From contig CAMZGS010000005.1 of assembly GCA_947306475.1 (NCBI GenBank), positions 171,584 through 235,583 on the forward strand: DNA of 64,000 nt. Direction: 5' to 3'. This document shows positions 1 through 8,064 of this stretch, piece by piece (positions within the stretch are counted from its first letter, which is position 1; each line of letters opens with the position of its first letter). The notes beneath the pieces were generated by a model, which did not search any database, was not told the origin of the DNA, and saw only the letters and a program-made list of their open reading frames with translations. Made by a program: the position numbers and the translations under genes. This DNA is from an uncultured Comamonas sp. Its GTDB lineage: Bacteria > Pseudomonadota > Gammaproteobacteria > Burkholderiales > Burkholderiaceae_C.

Positions 1-267
1 GTGCGCTTCATGGACGTGCAGCCGGCACAAAAGATTGGCGGCGACAAGGTCAAGCAGGTCGTCAAGATCAAGAACGGCATCGAAGCCGAGCTGGCCAAGA
101 AGATCCAGAAGCTCATCAAGGACAGCAAGATGAAGGTGCAGGCCGCCATCCAGGGCGATGCCGTGCGCGTCTCCGGCGCCAAGCGCGATGATCTGCAGGC
201 TGCCATGGCCCTGATCCGCAAGGAGCTGCCCGAGCATCCGCTGTCGTTCAACAACTTCCGCGATTGA
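1..267 (+). CDS. yajQ: YajQ family nucleotide/c-di-GMP-binding protein, C-terminal part
   Basis: This is the last 88 codons of a gene that begins left of the window. The stretch [19 protein letters not shown], the run on through [27 protein letters not shown], and the terminal PLSFNNFRD are typical of the C-terminal half of the YajQ (DUF520) family, two ferredoxin-like folds that bind nucleotides; some members bind cyclic di-GMP and act in signalling. The GTG at position 1 is probably an internal valine codon, because complete YajQ proteins are about 160 residues. The downstream gene, a degenerate HD-GYP protein, begins 42 bases later on the same strand. Family assignment is firm; the c-di-GMP role is known for some homologues only. 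Confidence 0.93.
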   Translation: MRFMDVQPAQKIGGDKVKQVVKIKNGIEAELAKKIQKLIKDSKMKVQAAIQGDAVRVSGAKRDDLQAAMALIRKELPEHPLSFNNFRD

Positions 268-308
268 GCCTACCTTTCGCACCTGCTGGCTGAAGGGCTG
301 AAACTGCC

Positions 309-1301
309 ATGGACTACGACACTTACGAGGACCTGCAGGGGCTGTGGTCGGATCTGGAGGCTGCGCTGGCCCTGGTGCTGACCCATCCCGCACAGGTAAG
401 TGACGTGCCCCAGAAAGTGCTGCAGCTGGACGCCTGGCTGCAGGAGCTGATGGCGCATGACAGCGACTCCGGCCTGTACCTGATGTACCAGCTGGCTGCG
501 GGCACCACTGTGGGCTACAGCGCAGCGCATGCGCTGGTGTGCGCCACCCTGAGCCACCTGCTGGCACAGAGCTACCGCCTGCCCCAGGTCGAGCGCGATG
601 CGCTGGTGCGCGCCGCGCTGACCATGAACATTGGCATGACGCAGCTACAGAACCAGCTGGCACTGCAACGCGAGCGCCCCAGCGCTGCGCAGCAGGAGGC
701 CATCCGCGTGCATGCTGTGGAAGGGCGCCGCCTGCTGGAGCGCATGAAGGTCACCGACAAGCTCTGGCTGGATGTGGTCACGCTGCACCACATCCACGTG
801 GAGCCCACGCTGCCTCTGCTGGATCAGCCCCCGGCCGAGCGTCTGGCGCGCCTGCTGGCCACGGTGGACCGTTACGCCGCCATGATCAGCCCCCGGCGCA
901 CGCGGGTGGGTCGCACAGTGGCCGAGTCGATCCAGATCGTGACCGGGCCACGTTCCAAGCTCTATGAAAAAGCCGGTGAGGCGCTCAAGCACTGCGTGGG
1001 CTACTACCCCCCGGGCGTGTTCGTGGCCCTGAGCGATGGCACCACCGCCGTGGTGCTGCGGCGCAGCAGCATCCCCGGCAAACCACAGGTGGCCAAGCTG
1101 CTGGATGCACGCCAGTACCCACTGGCGCAGCCAGAAATCATCATGCTCACCAACCAGGAAGTGCTGCACATCACGCACAGCCTGCCAGCGGCAGAGGTAC
1201 GCACCAAGGTCGATGCCCGCAGCCTGATGCGCCTGGGCGCCCTGATGACGGGCAGCACCCCCAAGCTGCGTCAGGTGACCCACACCCCCGGCCAGCGCTA
1301 G
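309..1301 (+). CDS. degenerate HD-GYP/HD-domain protein
   Basis: A 330-residue protein whose middle resembles an HD-GYP phosphodiesterase but has lost the catalytic signature. The first histidine region (SAAHALVCATLSHLL, about residue 75) and the HAVEGRRLLE segment, matching the HPxxG helix, are kept. The HD pair is replaced by MNIGMTQLQ, and the GYP region is absent after LHHIHVE. The last 130 residues look like the C-terminal extension of HD-GYP-like regulators. By family knowledge the missing metal ligands should abolish c-di-GMP hydrolysis, so I infer a binding or protein-interaction role. It follows the yajQ tail, itself a possible c-di-GMP binder. It could also be called a distant HDOD-type protein. 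Confidence 0.6.
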   Translation: MDYDTYEDLQGLWSDLEAALALVLTHPAQVSDVPQKVLQLDAWLQELMAHDSDSGLYLMYQLAAGTTVGYSAAHALVCATLSHLLAQSYRLPQVERDALVRAALTMNIGMTQLQNQLALQRERPSAAQQEAIRVHAVEGRRLLERMKVTDKLWLDVVTLHHIHVEPTLPLLDQPPAERLARLLATVDRYAAMISPRRTRVGRTVAESIQIVTGPRSKLYEKAGEALKHCVGYYPPGVFVALSDGTTAVVLRRSSIPGKPQVAKLLDARQYPLAQPEIIMLTNQEVLHITHSLPAAEVRTKVDARSLMRLGALMTGSTPKLRQVTHTPGQR

Positions 1302-1353
1302 GGCAACACCGCACAGCCCCTGTGTGGCAGTGCGGCAACCCGGTCAACTATAG

Positions 1354-1394
1354 ATTCAATAGCTGCAAGCGCTTACCCAGCAAGGGTTTGAATC
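1354..1394. repeat. dispersed palindromic repeat, copy A (plsY 3' end)
   Basis: Outer arms GATTCAAA/TTTGAATC enclose a core that on the plsY strand reads TAAGCGCTTGCAGCTATTG. It belongs to the family described under findings (transcript-strand core near GATAGCTGCTAGCGCTTGCT). It overlaps the plsY stop codon, so it forms the 3' end of the plsY message and may act as a terminator or 3' stabiliser. Confidence 0.6.
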
Positions 1395-2184
1395 ACTTTT
1401 TACGCTTGTTTTTCTTGACCGACTTTCCGGCCTGGTTGCGGCCCCTGGCCGGTGCCTTGGCTCCCATGTCGGCCATCAGCTGGGCCGCGTTCCTGGGTGC
1501 CGACTTGGGCTTGGATTTGTGGACGCTCAGAGCCGGCGCAGCAGCTTGCGCCCTGGCCTTGCTGCCGCTGCCGATCTTGCTTTCCTCACCACGCAGCAGA
1601 CGGCCAATATTGGCCGCATGGCGCCAGATCAGCAGGCCGGCCATGAGGATGATGGCCACCAGGATGGGCGACTCCATGGGCCAGAGCTCGTCCCCCAGCA
1701 GGAGGTAGAGCACGGGTGCCCCCAGGCTGGCCAGCAGCGCTGCCAGCGATGAGTAGCGCGACACCAGCGCCACCACCAGCCAGGTAGCCAGCACCAGCAA
1801 CCCCAGCCAGCCGCTAACCCCCAGCAGCACACCCAGCGCGGTGGCCACGCCCTTGCCGCCCTTGAAGCCGAAAAACACCGGGAACAGGTGGCCCACAAAA
1901 GCCCCCAGGGCGGTGAGCGCCACAGCACCCTCCCCCAGCCCCCACTGCTCGCCCCAGGTCTTGACGACCAGCACCGGCACCAGCCCCTTGGCCGCATCCA
2001 GCAGCAAGGTCAGCGCTGCAGCAGCCTTGGAGCCCGAGCGCAGCACATTCGTCGCCCCCGGGTTGCCACTGCCATAGGTGCGCGGGTCACTCAAGCCCAT
2101 GACGCGGCTGACCAACACGGCAAAGGAAAGGGATCCGATCAAGTACGCCAGCACAGCGGCCAGCACAGGGGCGACAAAGTTCAA
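1393..2184 (-). CDS. plsY: glycerol-3-phosphate acyltransferase PlsY
   Basis: PlsY transfers the acyl group of acyl-phosphate to glycerol-3-phosphate in the inner membrane, the first step of phospholipid synthesis. Visible family motifs are the GSGNPGATNVLR loop, GHLFPVFFGFKGGKGVATALG (the glycine/lysine loop), and a series of hydrophobic segments fitting a five-TM protein. I chose a TTG start at 2184 because AAGGAT lies about seven bases upstream and the hydrophobic LNFVAPVLAAVLAYLIGS helix follows directly; a start at 2322 would add a cysteine- and arginine-rich stretch inside the ybaK gene. The protein is about 263 residues, longer than usual because of a hydrophilic, lysine-rich C-terminal tail ending KSVKKNKRKK. 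The tail is the odd feature; its role is unknown. Confidence 0.9.
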   Translation of the reverse strand: MNFVAPVLAAVLAYLIGSLSFAVLVSRVMGLSDPRTYGSGNPGATNVLRSGSKAAAALTLLLDAAKGLVPVLVVKTWGEQWGLGEGAVALTALGAFVGHLFPVFFGFKGGKGVATALGVLLGVSGWLGLLVLATWLVVALVSRYSSLAALLASLGAPVLYLLLGDELWPMESPILVAIILMAGLLIWRHAANIGRLLRGEESKIGSGSKARAQAAAPALSVHKSKPKSAPRNAAQLMADMGAKAPARGRNQAGKSVKKNKRKK

Positions 2185-2230
2185 CGCAACATCCTTGCCC
2201 GCACAGCGCGGGCGAAACAACAGAGGGGGC

Positions 2231-2728
2231 TTATTGTGCCAGCGCGCACTGCACCGGCCTGGCTTGCAGCAGCTGCACGCATACCTGGGGATCGATCTGC
2301 ACCAGATAGCCGCGGCGGCCACCGTTGATGGTGATCAGGGGCAGATCCAGGATCGTCGATTCGATGTACACCGGCATCTGCCGGCGCGTGGCGAACGGCG
2401 ACGTGCCTCCCACCAAGTATCCGCTGTGACGGTTGGCCACCTCGGGCTGGCATGGTTGCACACTTTTCGCTCCGATCTGGCGTGCCAGGTTTTTGGTGGA
2501 GACCGTGCAATCGCCGTGCATCAGCACAATCAGCGGTCTGGCATCCTGATCCTGCATGACCAGGGTTTTGACCACTGCGTGCTCATCCAGCCCCAGCTGA
2601 CGTGCCGACTCGCTGGTGCCACCATGCTCCACATACTCGTACACCAGTTCGGTGAACGGCACCTTGTGCGCCTTCAGCAACTGGGTGGCTGGGGTTTCGC
2701 TGACGTGGGATTTCTCTTTTTTGGCCAT
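2231..2728 (-). CDS. ybaK: YbaK/EbsC family aminoacyl-tRNA deacylase
   Basis: This 165-residue protein matches YbaK, which hydrolyses Cys-tRNA(Pro) mischarged by prolyl-tRNA synthetase. The family signatures are visible: VVKTLVMQD near residue 53, LIVLMHGDCTVSTKNLAR, GYLVGGTSPFATRRQMPVYIE near residue 103, and the glycine-rich NGGRRGYLVQIDP near the end. The length equals the family norm. It lies upstream of plsY on the same strand, separated by 46 bases, so the two may be co-transcribed. The start at 2728 gives the usual short polar N-terminus (MAKKEKSHVSETPATQLLK). Confidence 0.93.
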   Translation of the reverse strand: MAKKEKSHVSETPATQLLKAHKVPFTELVYEYVEHGGTSESARQLGLDEHAVVKTLVMQDQDARPLIVLMHGDCTVSTKNLARQIGAKSVQPCQPEVANRHSGYLVGGTSPFATRRQMPVYIESTILDLPLITINGGRRGYLVQIDPQVCVQLLQARPVQCALAQ

Positions 2729-2871
2729 GGAAGCGGGTTATACAAGAGCACAACGGCGCACGAGCCTCAGCACCCCCGATTTTTCATGCAGACTCGGGCG
2801 CTTTGTCACACTTTGCCACGATTTGCCACCAGCGCCGATCGCGGCAACTTGTCTGAGTCCTTATCCACCCC

Positions 2872-5800
2872 ATGTCCGACCTGAATCCGCCCGCTTTCGA
2901 TCCCCGCCAACTGGTACTGCCTTCGGTGCTGGCCATGCTGCACGAAGTGGAGCGCCTGCTCCCCCCCCATCCCCAGGCCAACGTGATCCAGGCGCAGCAT
3001 GTCCTGGCCCAGATGGGACAGGCGCTGGAGAGCGTGCAACTGCCCGGTCCTGCACACCTGATTGCCACCATGGCGCAGGTGGTGCAGCAGCACGTTGGCA
3101 ACCATCCCCAGGGGGAACACAGCAGCGACGGCGAAGACCCGGGTGCACGCGCCCTGGCGTTGCTGCGCCTGGCCGACCAGGACCTGCGGCAATACCTGCA
3201 GGCCCTGGAGCAGGGACACGACAGCGACAGCCAGACCCTGTTCGATGCCTATCGCGCCCTGGTGCGTCTGGGTGGCAAGGACAGCGCCCACCCCGCCGAC
3301 CTCTGGCACCCCAGAGGACAGGCCAGGCTGGCGGCACTGCCCACCGCCCTCAGCACGCGCGCCCCGAGCCTGGAGCCGTCGGATGCCGTGCGCGCCCAAC
3401 TCGATCAAACCGTGCTGGCCTGGGTCAAGACCGGCGAGCGTGCCCTGGCAGAACAGCTCTGCCAGATGTGCCTGGGCCTGAGCCACACCGCACCAACCCC
3501 GGCCTTGTGCAGTGCGTGGCAATTGCTGGCTGGCTGGCTCGACGCCCAGGCCCACGGACTGCTGGCCCCGGACATGTACGCCAAGCGCCTGGCCGCCCGG
3601 CTGCTGATGCTTTACGGCCAGCAGCTCAAAGGCATGCAGGAGCCCACCGCAGCGCTGCTGCACGAAGCGCTCTTTTTCTGCGACCTGGCCAGCCGCGCAC
3701 TGCACGGCCCTGCAGCATCCACGGCGGCGATATGCGCCGCCATCTGCCAAAGCTGCCAGTTGCTGCCCTGCCTGGATGCGGCACCGCCCGAACCCGAACC
3801 TGAACCTGAACCTGAACCTGAACCTGAACCTGAACCTGAACCTGAACCCGAACCCGAACCCGAACCCGAACCCGAACCTGAACCTGAACTCGAACAGGCA
3901 CAGGCTGAGCCTGTCCCGGAGGCCGTGGAAGTTCAACCCCTGGCTACGCTGGCGCAGGGCATGGCCGCCCTACCCCAGGTGCAGGCTGAACCCAGCGCCC
4001 TGCAACAGGCTCAGGGGTGCGCCCAGGCACTGCACGCTGCACTTCAGCGCTGGACCGACACCGGGATCGCAGCCACGGACGAAACCACCGCCGGCGCCTT
4101 GGCGGCGCAGCTGACACGCTGCGCCTGGGATGCTGGCTGGGCAGAAATCGCCACCCTGGCCCACCTGATCCAGCGCGTGGTGGAGCGCTGCACCACTCAG
4201 GTGCCGCCGCTGCTGCCCACCCACTGTCTGCAGGGCTGCGCCGACATTCAGCGCCTTTTGCAGCAGTTGGCCCAGGGCTTTGTTCGCCGCGCCCAGCCGC
4301 AGGTCGTGCAGGACCTGGAAGAGTGGCTGCGTACACTGCCGGCGCCAATCGAAAGCGCTCCGATGGCAGACACTGCAGCCAGCGCAGATGCCCCACCAGA
4401 ACCCGCTTCACAAATAGAAGCTGCAGACGCAGGCCACGCAAGCCAAAACACTGAAAAAGATTCCAAAATTTCTCCCCCGGTACAGGTCCATGAACTGCAC
4501 CCGCAGCACTTTGCCGTGCTTGAGGAAGAAATGCAGACGCAGTGGCCCCTGTTGGAAAGGGCGCTGAACGAATGGCAGGCTACCCCCCAGCGCTGCAGCC
4601 CTCCAGCCCTGCTGCGCGCATTGCACACGCTCAAGGGCAGTGCCCGACTGGCTGGCGCCCACGCCTGGGCCAGCCAGGTGCACGCCGTGGAAAGCCTGGC
4701 CTTTGCCCCCGACTGCAGCCCCGAGACGCTGGCTGAACCCATACAAACCCTGCAGCTGGGGTTTAACGCCTTGCAGCAGGAAATGGACGCACGCCATCCG
4801 CAGCGCAGGCAACAGCACGCAGCACTGCAGCCACTGGAGCGGTTGCAGCGCCACACCCAGACACTGTGGGGCACACAGACCGACCTCCAGCAGCACCACC
4901 AGCGTAGTCAGACCGCACTGAACGAAGCACAGGTGAGCCTGCAGCGCCTGCGCAATCTGGTGCAGGAATGCAGCGCCTGGGGCGATGCCTGGATGATGCA
5001 CGGCGATATGGAAGCGTCGTATGAGTGGCATGCCGAACTGGGCGATCTGCTGCGCAACCTGATGAATGCCGCCGACGACCTGGGCACCGTACAGCAGCAG
5101 CTTGGGCACCACCAGCAGGAGACGGCGCGCAGCCTCGCGGATCAGGCCAGCTCCCTCAGCGCGCTGCAACACAGCCTGCTCTATGCGCGCCTGCAACCGC
5201 TGGAGCAGATCGCCCCACGTCTGCAGGAGTGCGTGCAGCTGGCCGCGCACGACTGCCACAAGACGGCACAACTGACCATGGAGGGCGGCAACCTCCGGCT
5301 GGAGCCCAACGTCCTGCAGGCGCTGGCACCGGCCCTGGAGCACCTGCTGCGCAACTGCCTAGCCCACGGCATCGAATCGCCGCAGCAACGCACTGCAGCA
5401 GGCAAGCCGCTCGAAGGGCACATCCACCTGCGCCTGCAGGAACAGGAAGGGCAGCACGTACTACTTCTGCAGGACGACGGTGCTGGGCTGGACCTGGAAG
5501 CCATCGGCGCCCGCGCCGCAGAACTTGGCCTATGGAGCCATACCTCCATCCCCACGGATGCCCAGGCCGCCGCCCTGATCCTGCACCCCGGTCTGTCCAC
5601 CGCGCAGGAGGTGGGGCCGGTAGCCGGCCGAGGCATCGGCATGGATGCAATACAGGCACAAATCCATGCCCTGGGCGGGCAGCTGCACATCAGCAGCCGC
5701 AGTGGCAAAGGATGCAGCGTTCGCATCACCCTGCCGGCTCCGCCACGCATCGAAACGCTACAGGCGCTGCGCGCCGGCAGCTGGCAGGTGGCCCTGCCGG

Positions 5801-6678
5801 GCAACAGCATCGAAGGCATCCGCCGCATTCCCCTGGCCGCTGCCCAATACGCCCTGAGCCAGGGTATGTTGCCGGGGGATGCACGTGGGCCCCTGCCCCT
5901 GTTCTGGGCCGGTGCCCTGTGGCAGCAGTCCAGCCACAGTCAGGAAACCCCCATCGATCAGCACGCCCTGATCGTTGTGGTGCGCAGCAGCACGCAGCGC
6001 TGGGGGGTGTGGGTGGATGAACTACTTCCCCCTTATGAGGCCGTACTGCAGCCGCCGGTCGGCCTGCGCACCCCGATTGCCGGCCTGCTGGGCACTGCCC
6101 CGCTGCCCAACGGACAAATCGTGCCGGTGTACGCTCCTGCCCCTGTCATTGCAGCCCACGAAGCGCGTCAGCGGCACTCCGCTGCAGGCAAGGCCGATGC
6201 TCCGACATCAACACAGGCCGACGCTCAGCCATCCCCGTCCGATGCAGATGCGCCACCAGCGCCCCTGGTGATGCTGGTGGACGACTCCGTCAGCGTGCGC
6301 CGCCTGGCCCAGCACCTGCTAGCCAGCCACGGCTGGCGTGTAGCCACCGCTGCCGATGGCCTGGACGCCTGGGAGCAGTTGCAGGCCGGCCTGGAGCCGG
6401 CGCTGTTGCTGGTGGACATCGAAATGCCCGGCATGAATGGTCTGGAGCTGCTGCGCCGCCTGCGTGCCCGGCCGCAGTGGCAGGCGCTTTCGGTGGTCAT
6501 GCTGACAGCACACGAAGCCGGCCCCGTCAGCCAGCAAGCCCTGGACATGGGTGCCCAGGCCTATCTGACCAAGCCCTATTCGCCGCAGCAGCTACTGGAT
6601 CAGGTACGCCGTTATGCAGGTGCAGCCGGGGCCTCCGACCCGGCCACTGCCGAGGGTTCCGGGACCCACTTCATATAA
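2872..6678 (+). CDS. ChpA/CheA-like hybrid histidine kinase with Hpt, CheW and receiver domains
   Basis: A 1268-residue cytoplasmic chemotaxis-type kinase. An N-terminal helical region is followed by a (Glu-Pro)16 spacer at residues 307-338, then an Hpt domain with phospho-accepting His585 in LHTLKGSARLAG. A CheA-type ATPase follows: LEHLLRNCLAHGIESPQQR is the N box (about residue 822), DDGAGLDLEAI the G1 box, GRGIGMDAI the G2 box. Then come a CheW-like region (about 965-1110) and a C-terminal receiver with Asp1182 in LLVDIEMPGMNGLE. The order matches ChpA/PilL, the twitching-motility kinase, but the usual pil/chp neighbours are absent; only the left flank (ybaK) and a lytic transglycosylase are near. 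The gene is unlinked, so its pathway is inferred. The segment around residue 520, between the spacer and Hpt, looks low-complexity. Confidence 0.88.
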   Translation: MSDLNPPAFDPRQLVLPSVLAMLHEVERLLPPHPQANVIQAQHVLAQMGQALESVQLPGPAHLIATMAQVVQQHVGNHPQGEHSSDGEDPGARALALLRLADQDLRQYLQALEQGHDSDSQTLFDAYRALVRLGGKDSAHPADLWHPRGQARLAALPTALSTRAPSLEPSDAVRAQLDQTVLAWVKTGERALAEQLCQMCLGLSHTAPTPALCSAWQLLAGWLDAQAHGLLAPDMYAKRLAARLLMLYGQQLKGMQEPTAALLHEALFFCDLASRALHGPAASTAAICAAICQSCQLLPCLDAAPPEPEPEPEPEPEPEPEPEPEPEPEPEPEPEPEPELEQAQAEPVPEAVEVQPLATLAQGMAALPQVQAEPSALQQAQGCAQALHAALQRWTDTGIAATDETTAGALAAQLTRCAWDAGWAEIATLAHLIQRVVERCTTQVPPLLPTHCLQGCADIQRLLQQLAQGFVRRAQPQVVQDLEEWLRTLPAPIESAPMADTAASADAPPEPASQIEAADAGHASQNTEKDSKISPPVQVHELHPQHFAVLEEEMQTQWPLLERALNEWQATPQRCSPPALLRALHTLKGSARLAGAHAWASQVHAVESLAFAPDCSPETLAEPIQTLQLGFNALQQEMDARHPQRRQQHAALQPLERLQRHTQTLWGTQTDLQQHHQRSQTALNEAQVSLQRLRNLVQECSAWGDAWMMHGDMEASYEWHAELGDLLRNLMNAADDLGTVQQQLGHHQQETARSLADQASSLSALQHSLLYARLQPLEQIAPRLQECVQLAAHDCHKTAQLTMEGGNLRLEPNVLQALAPALEHLLRNCLAHGIESPQQRTAAGKPLEGHIHLRLQEQEGQHVLLLQDDGAGLDLEAIGARAAELGLWSHTSIPTDAQAAALILHPGLSTAQEVGPVAGRGIGMDAIQAQIHALGGQLHISSRSGKGCSVRITLPAPPRIETLQALRAGSWQVALPGNSIEGIRRIPLAAAQYALSQGMLPGDARGPLPLFWAGALWQQSSHSQETPIDQHALIVVVRSSTQRWGVWVDELLPPYEAVLQPPVGLRTPIAGLLGTAPLPNGQIVPVYAPAPVIAAHEARQRHSAAGKADAPTSTQADAQPSPSDADAPPAPLVMLVDDSVSVRRLAQHLLASHGWRVATAADGLDAWEQLQAGLEPALLLVDIEMPGMNGLELLRRLRARPQWQALSVVMLTAHEAGPVSQQALDMGAQAYLTKPYSPQQLLDQVRRYAGAAGASDPATAEGSGTHFI
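3790..3885 (+). repeat. in-frame hexanucleotide repeat (GAACCY)16
   Basis: Sixteen consecutive GAACCY units encode sixteen Glu-Pro pairs in the hybrid kinase. The third base of the Pro codon is patterned: blocks of CCT on both sides of a block of five CCC. Because the unit is six bases, gain or loss of units keeps the reading frame and would only change the length of an acidic, extended spacer. Confidence 0.97.
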
Positions 6679-6709
6679 CTCCTTTATCTTAAGAAGAGAA
6701 GATTCACAA

Positions 6710-6739
6710 TTGACTGGGTATTTTGCACCCCACTAGAAT
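6710..6739 (+). promoter_or_regulatory. putative sigma70 promoter
   Basis: TTGACT at 6710-6715 and TAGAAT at 6734-6739 are separated by 18 bases. The predicted start lies near 6746, right at the foot of the hairpin listed next. It could drive the lytic transglycosylase gene at 6964, with the hairpin as a roadblock or attenuator. Confidence 0.5.
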
Positions 6740-6746
6740 CGCCAAC

Positions 6747-6770
6747 AGCCCTGATCCTTCGGGGCTTTTC
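6747..6770 (+). terminator. hairpin plus T-rich tail downstream of the hybrid kinase
   Basis: Arms AGCCC and GGGCT close a loop containing TGATCCTTC and are followed by TTTTC. It lies 68 bases after the kinase stop. The stem is short, so termination may be weak. Confidence 0.5.
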
Positions 6771-6963
6771 TTTGCGTCCCGTATCGAAAAATTGACGCTG
6801 CTCCATGGCCTTGTTTCCAGGTACTGCGCCCGAACCCGGCGCGCCTGAGAAGAAGCAGCACCCCATCCCAGGTTCACCCTCATCGCTACCGGTTTCGTCG
6901 GCTGGCCTCGTGGCCGCCCCTCAACCTGGTGCTGCGGTGTGCACCGAAAGAAAAGGAACCGCT

Positions 6964-7815
6964 ATGACACCGTCAAGAAACCTCACAGCCGCTGTACGCT
7001 CCGTGCTTTCCGACGTTACAGAAGGTTTTCTTGAAATCATCCACAACAGCCTGGCCTTGCTGGGCATTGCCGTAGTACTGACCCTCATCACCCTGACCGC
7101 TCGCCCGGACTGGCGCGAGGACGGTGAAGAGAAGTTGCGCGCCTGGCTCCTGCAACGCCAGGAAGCCCTGGAAGATAACACCGCCATGGCCGCGCTGAAC
7201 GCCGAGCCCGATGCCATTGAACGCACCACGGCGGCCAACCCACAGGATCTGCCGCGCGAGCAGGCGGCCATCGCCTACTGGTTGAGCAAGAAATACAAGG
7301 TGGCCGCCGAACCGATGGCCGCCCTGGTCATGGAAGCCTACGAGCAGGGACTGCGCCACAAGATCGATCCTGCCCTGATCCTAGCCGTGGTGGCCATCGA
7401 GTCGCGCTTCAATCCCTTTGCCCAGAGCAGCGTCGGTGCCCAAGGGCTGATGCAGGTCATGACTCGCGTACACACCGACAAATACGAACACTTTGGCGGC
7501 AACCTGGCAGCCTTTGACCCGGTCAGCAACATGCGCGTGGGCGTCAGCATCCTGAAGGAGTACATCCGTCGCGCAGGCTCCGTGGAAGGCGGGCTGAAAT
7601 ACTACGTCGGCGCAGCCAACATGCCCTCCGACGGCGGCTATGCCGCCAAGGTGCTGGCCGAGCACCGCCGCATCCTGCAGGTGATTGGCAAATTACCCCC
7701 CCCAGCCAAGCCCCTGCCTGCCCCTGCCAATCTGGAGGCCTCTGCCTCCGGCTCGTCGGCGGTGGCCCTGGCCGATGTGCCCAGTACCAATACTTCGGCC
7801 ATCGGCAATTTCTGA
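6964..7815 (+). CDS. membrane-anchored lytic transglycosylase, SLT family
   Basis: A 283-residue protein with one membrane helix near residues 22-45 (SLALLGIAVVLTLITLTA) and a soluble-lytic-transglycosylase fold. The catalytic glutamate is Glu146 in VVAIESRFNP, followed by the canonical GAQGLMQVM. These enzymes cleave the MurNAc-GlcNAc bond of peptidoglycan with formation of 1,6-anhydro-MurNAc. After the catalytic domain there is a proline/alanine/serine-rich tail of about 45 residues. I chose ATG 6964 because AAAGGAA lies six bases upstream and the TM helix follows; the open frame extends left to 6805 without a comparable ribosome site. It stands alone, between the hybrid kinase and glyA. 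Confidence 0.85.
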   Translation: MTPSRNLTAAVRSVLSDVTEGFLEIIHNSLALLGIAVVLTLITLTARPDWREDGEEKLRAWLLQRQEALEDNTAMAALNAEPDAIERTTAANPQDLPREQAAIAYWLSKKYKVAAEPMAALVMEAYEQGLRHKIDPALILAVVAIESRFNPFAQSSVGAQGLMQVMTRVHTDKYEHFGGNLAAFDPVSNMRVGVSILKEYIRRAGSVEGGLKYYVGAANMPSDGGYAAKVLAEHRRILQVIGKLPPPAKPLPAPANLEASASGSSAVALADVPSTNTSAIGNF

Positions 7816-7910
7816 CCCCCTGCGGTCCGTCGGCGTAGGCTAGGCCGCGCCCGAAGGCCACCCCCCTCCCACAGTGGGCTAAAATCGCGGAGTACGCGAC
7901 TGGCGATAGG

Positions 7911-8026
7911 CAAGGGCCGAGCGGCAAGCTGCGCCCTTTGCTGACGTGGAAATCTCAACCACCGGGAAACGTACCGCCTTACCTCCTCCCCGAGTGGGGC
8001 GTTCAGCCGTTCGCCTGGGCAGCCCT
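7911..8026 (+). promoter_or_regulatory. ZTP (pfl) riboswitch upstream of glyA
   Basis: The two hallmarks of the pfl/ZTP riboswitch are present in order and at plausible spacing: ACCGGGAAA at 7961-7969 in the first subdomain and CGCCTGGGCAGCCC at 8012-8025 in the second, pseudoknot-forming one. The first is preceded by a stem with CAAGGGC (7911-7917) and GCCCTTTG (7933-7940). ZTP riboswitches sense the folate-starvation alarmone ZMP/ZTP and turn on genes of one-carbon metabolism, glyA among them. A hairpin CCCTTTTCCAAGGG (8023-8036) follows and could form part of the expression platform. Assignment is from motif recognition only. Confidence 0.8.
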
Positions 8027-8064
8027 TTTCCAAGGGAATACAAGTTCACAGGACTGCCAAACTC

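Noticed and set aside
3776..4114. Plus-strand frame with Asn-Leu repeats inside the hybrid kinase
   Set aside because: It is the same hexanucleotide repeat read out of frame.
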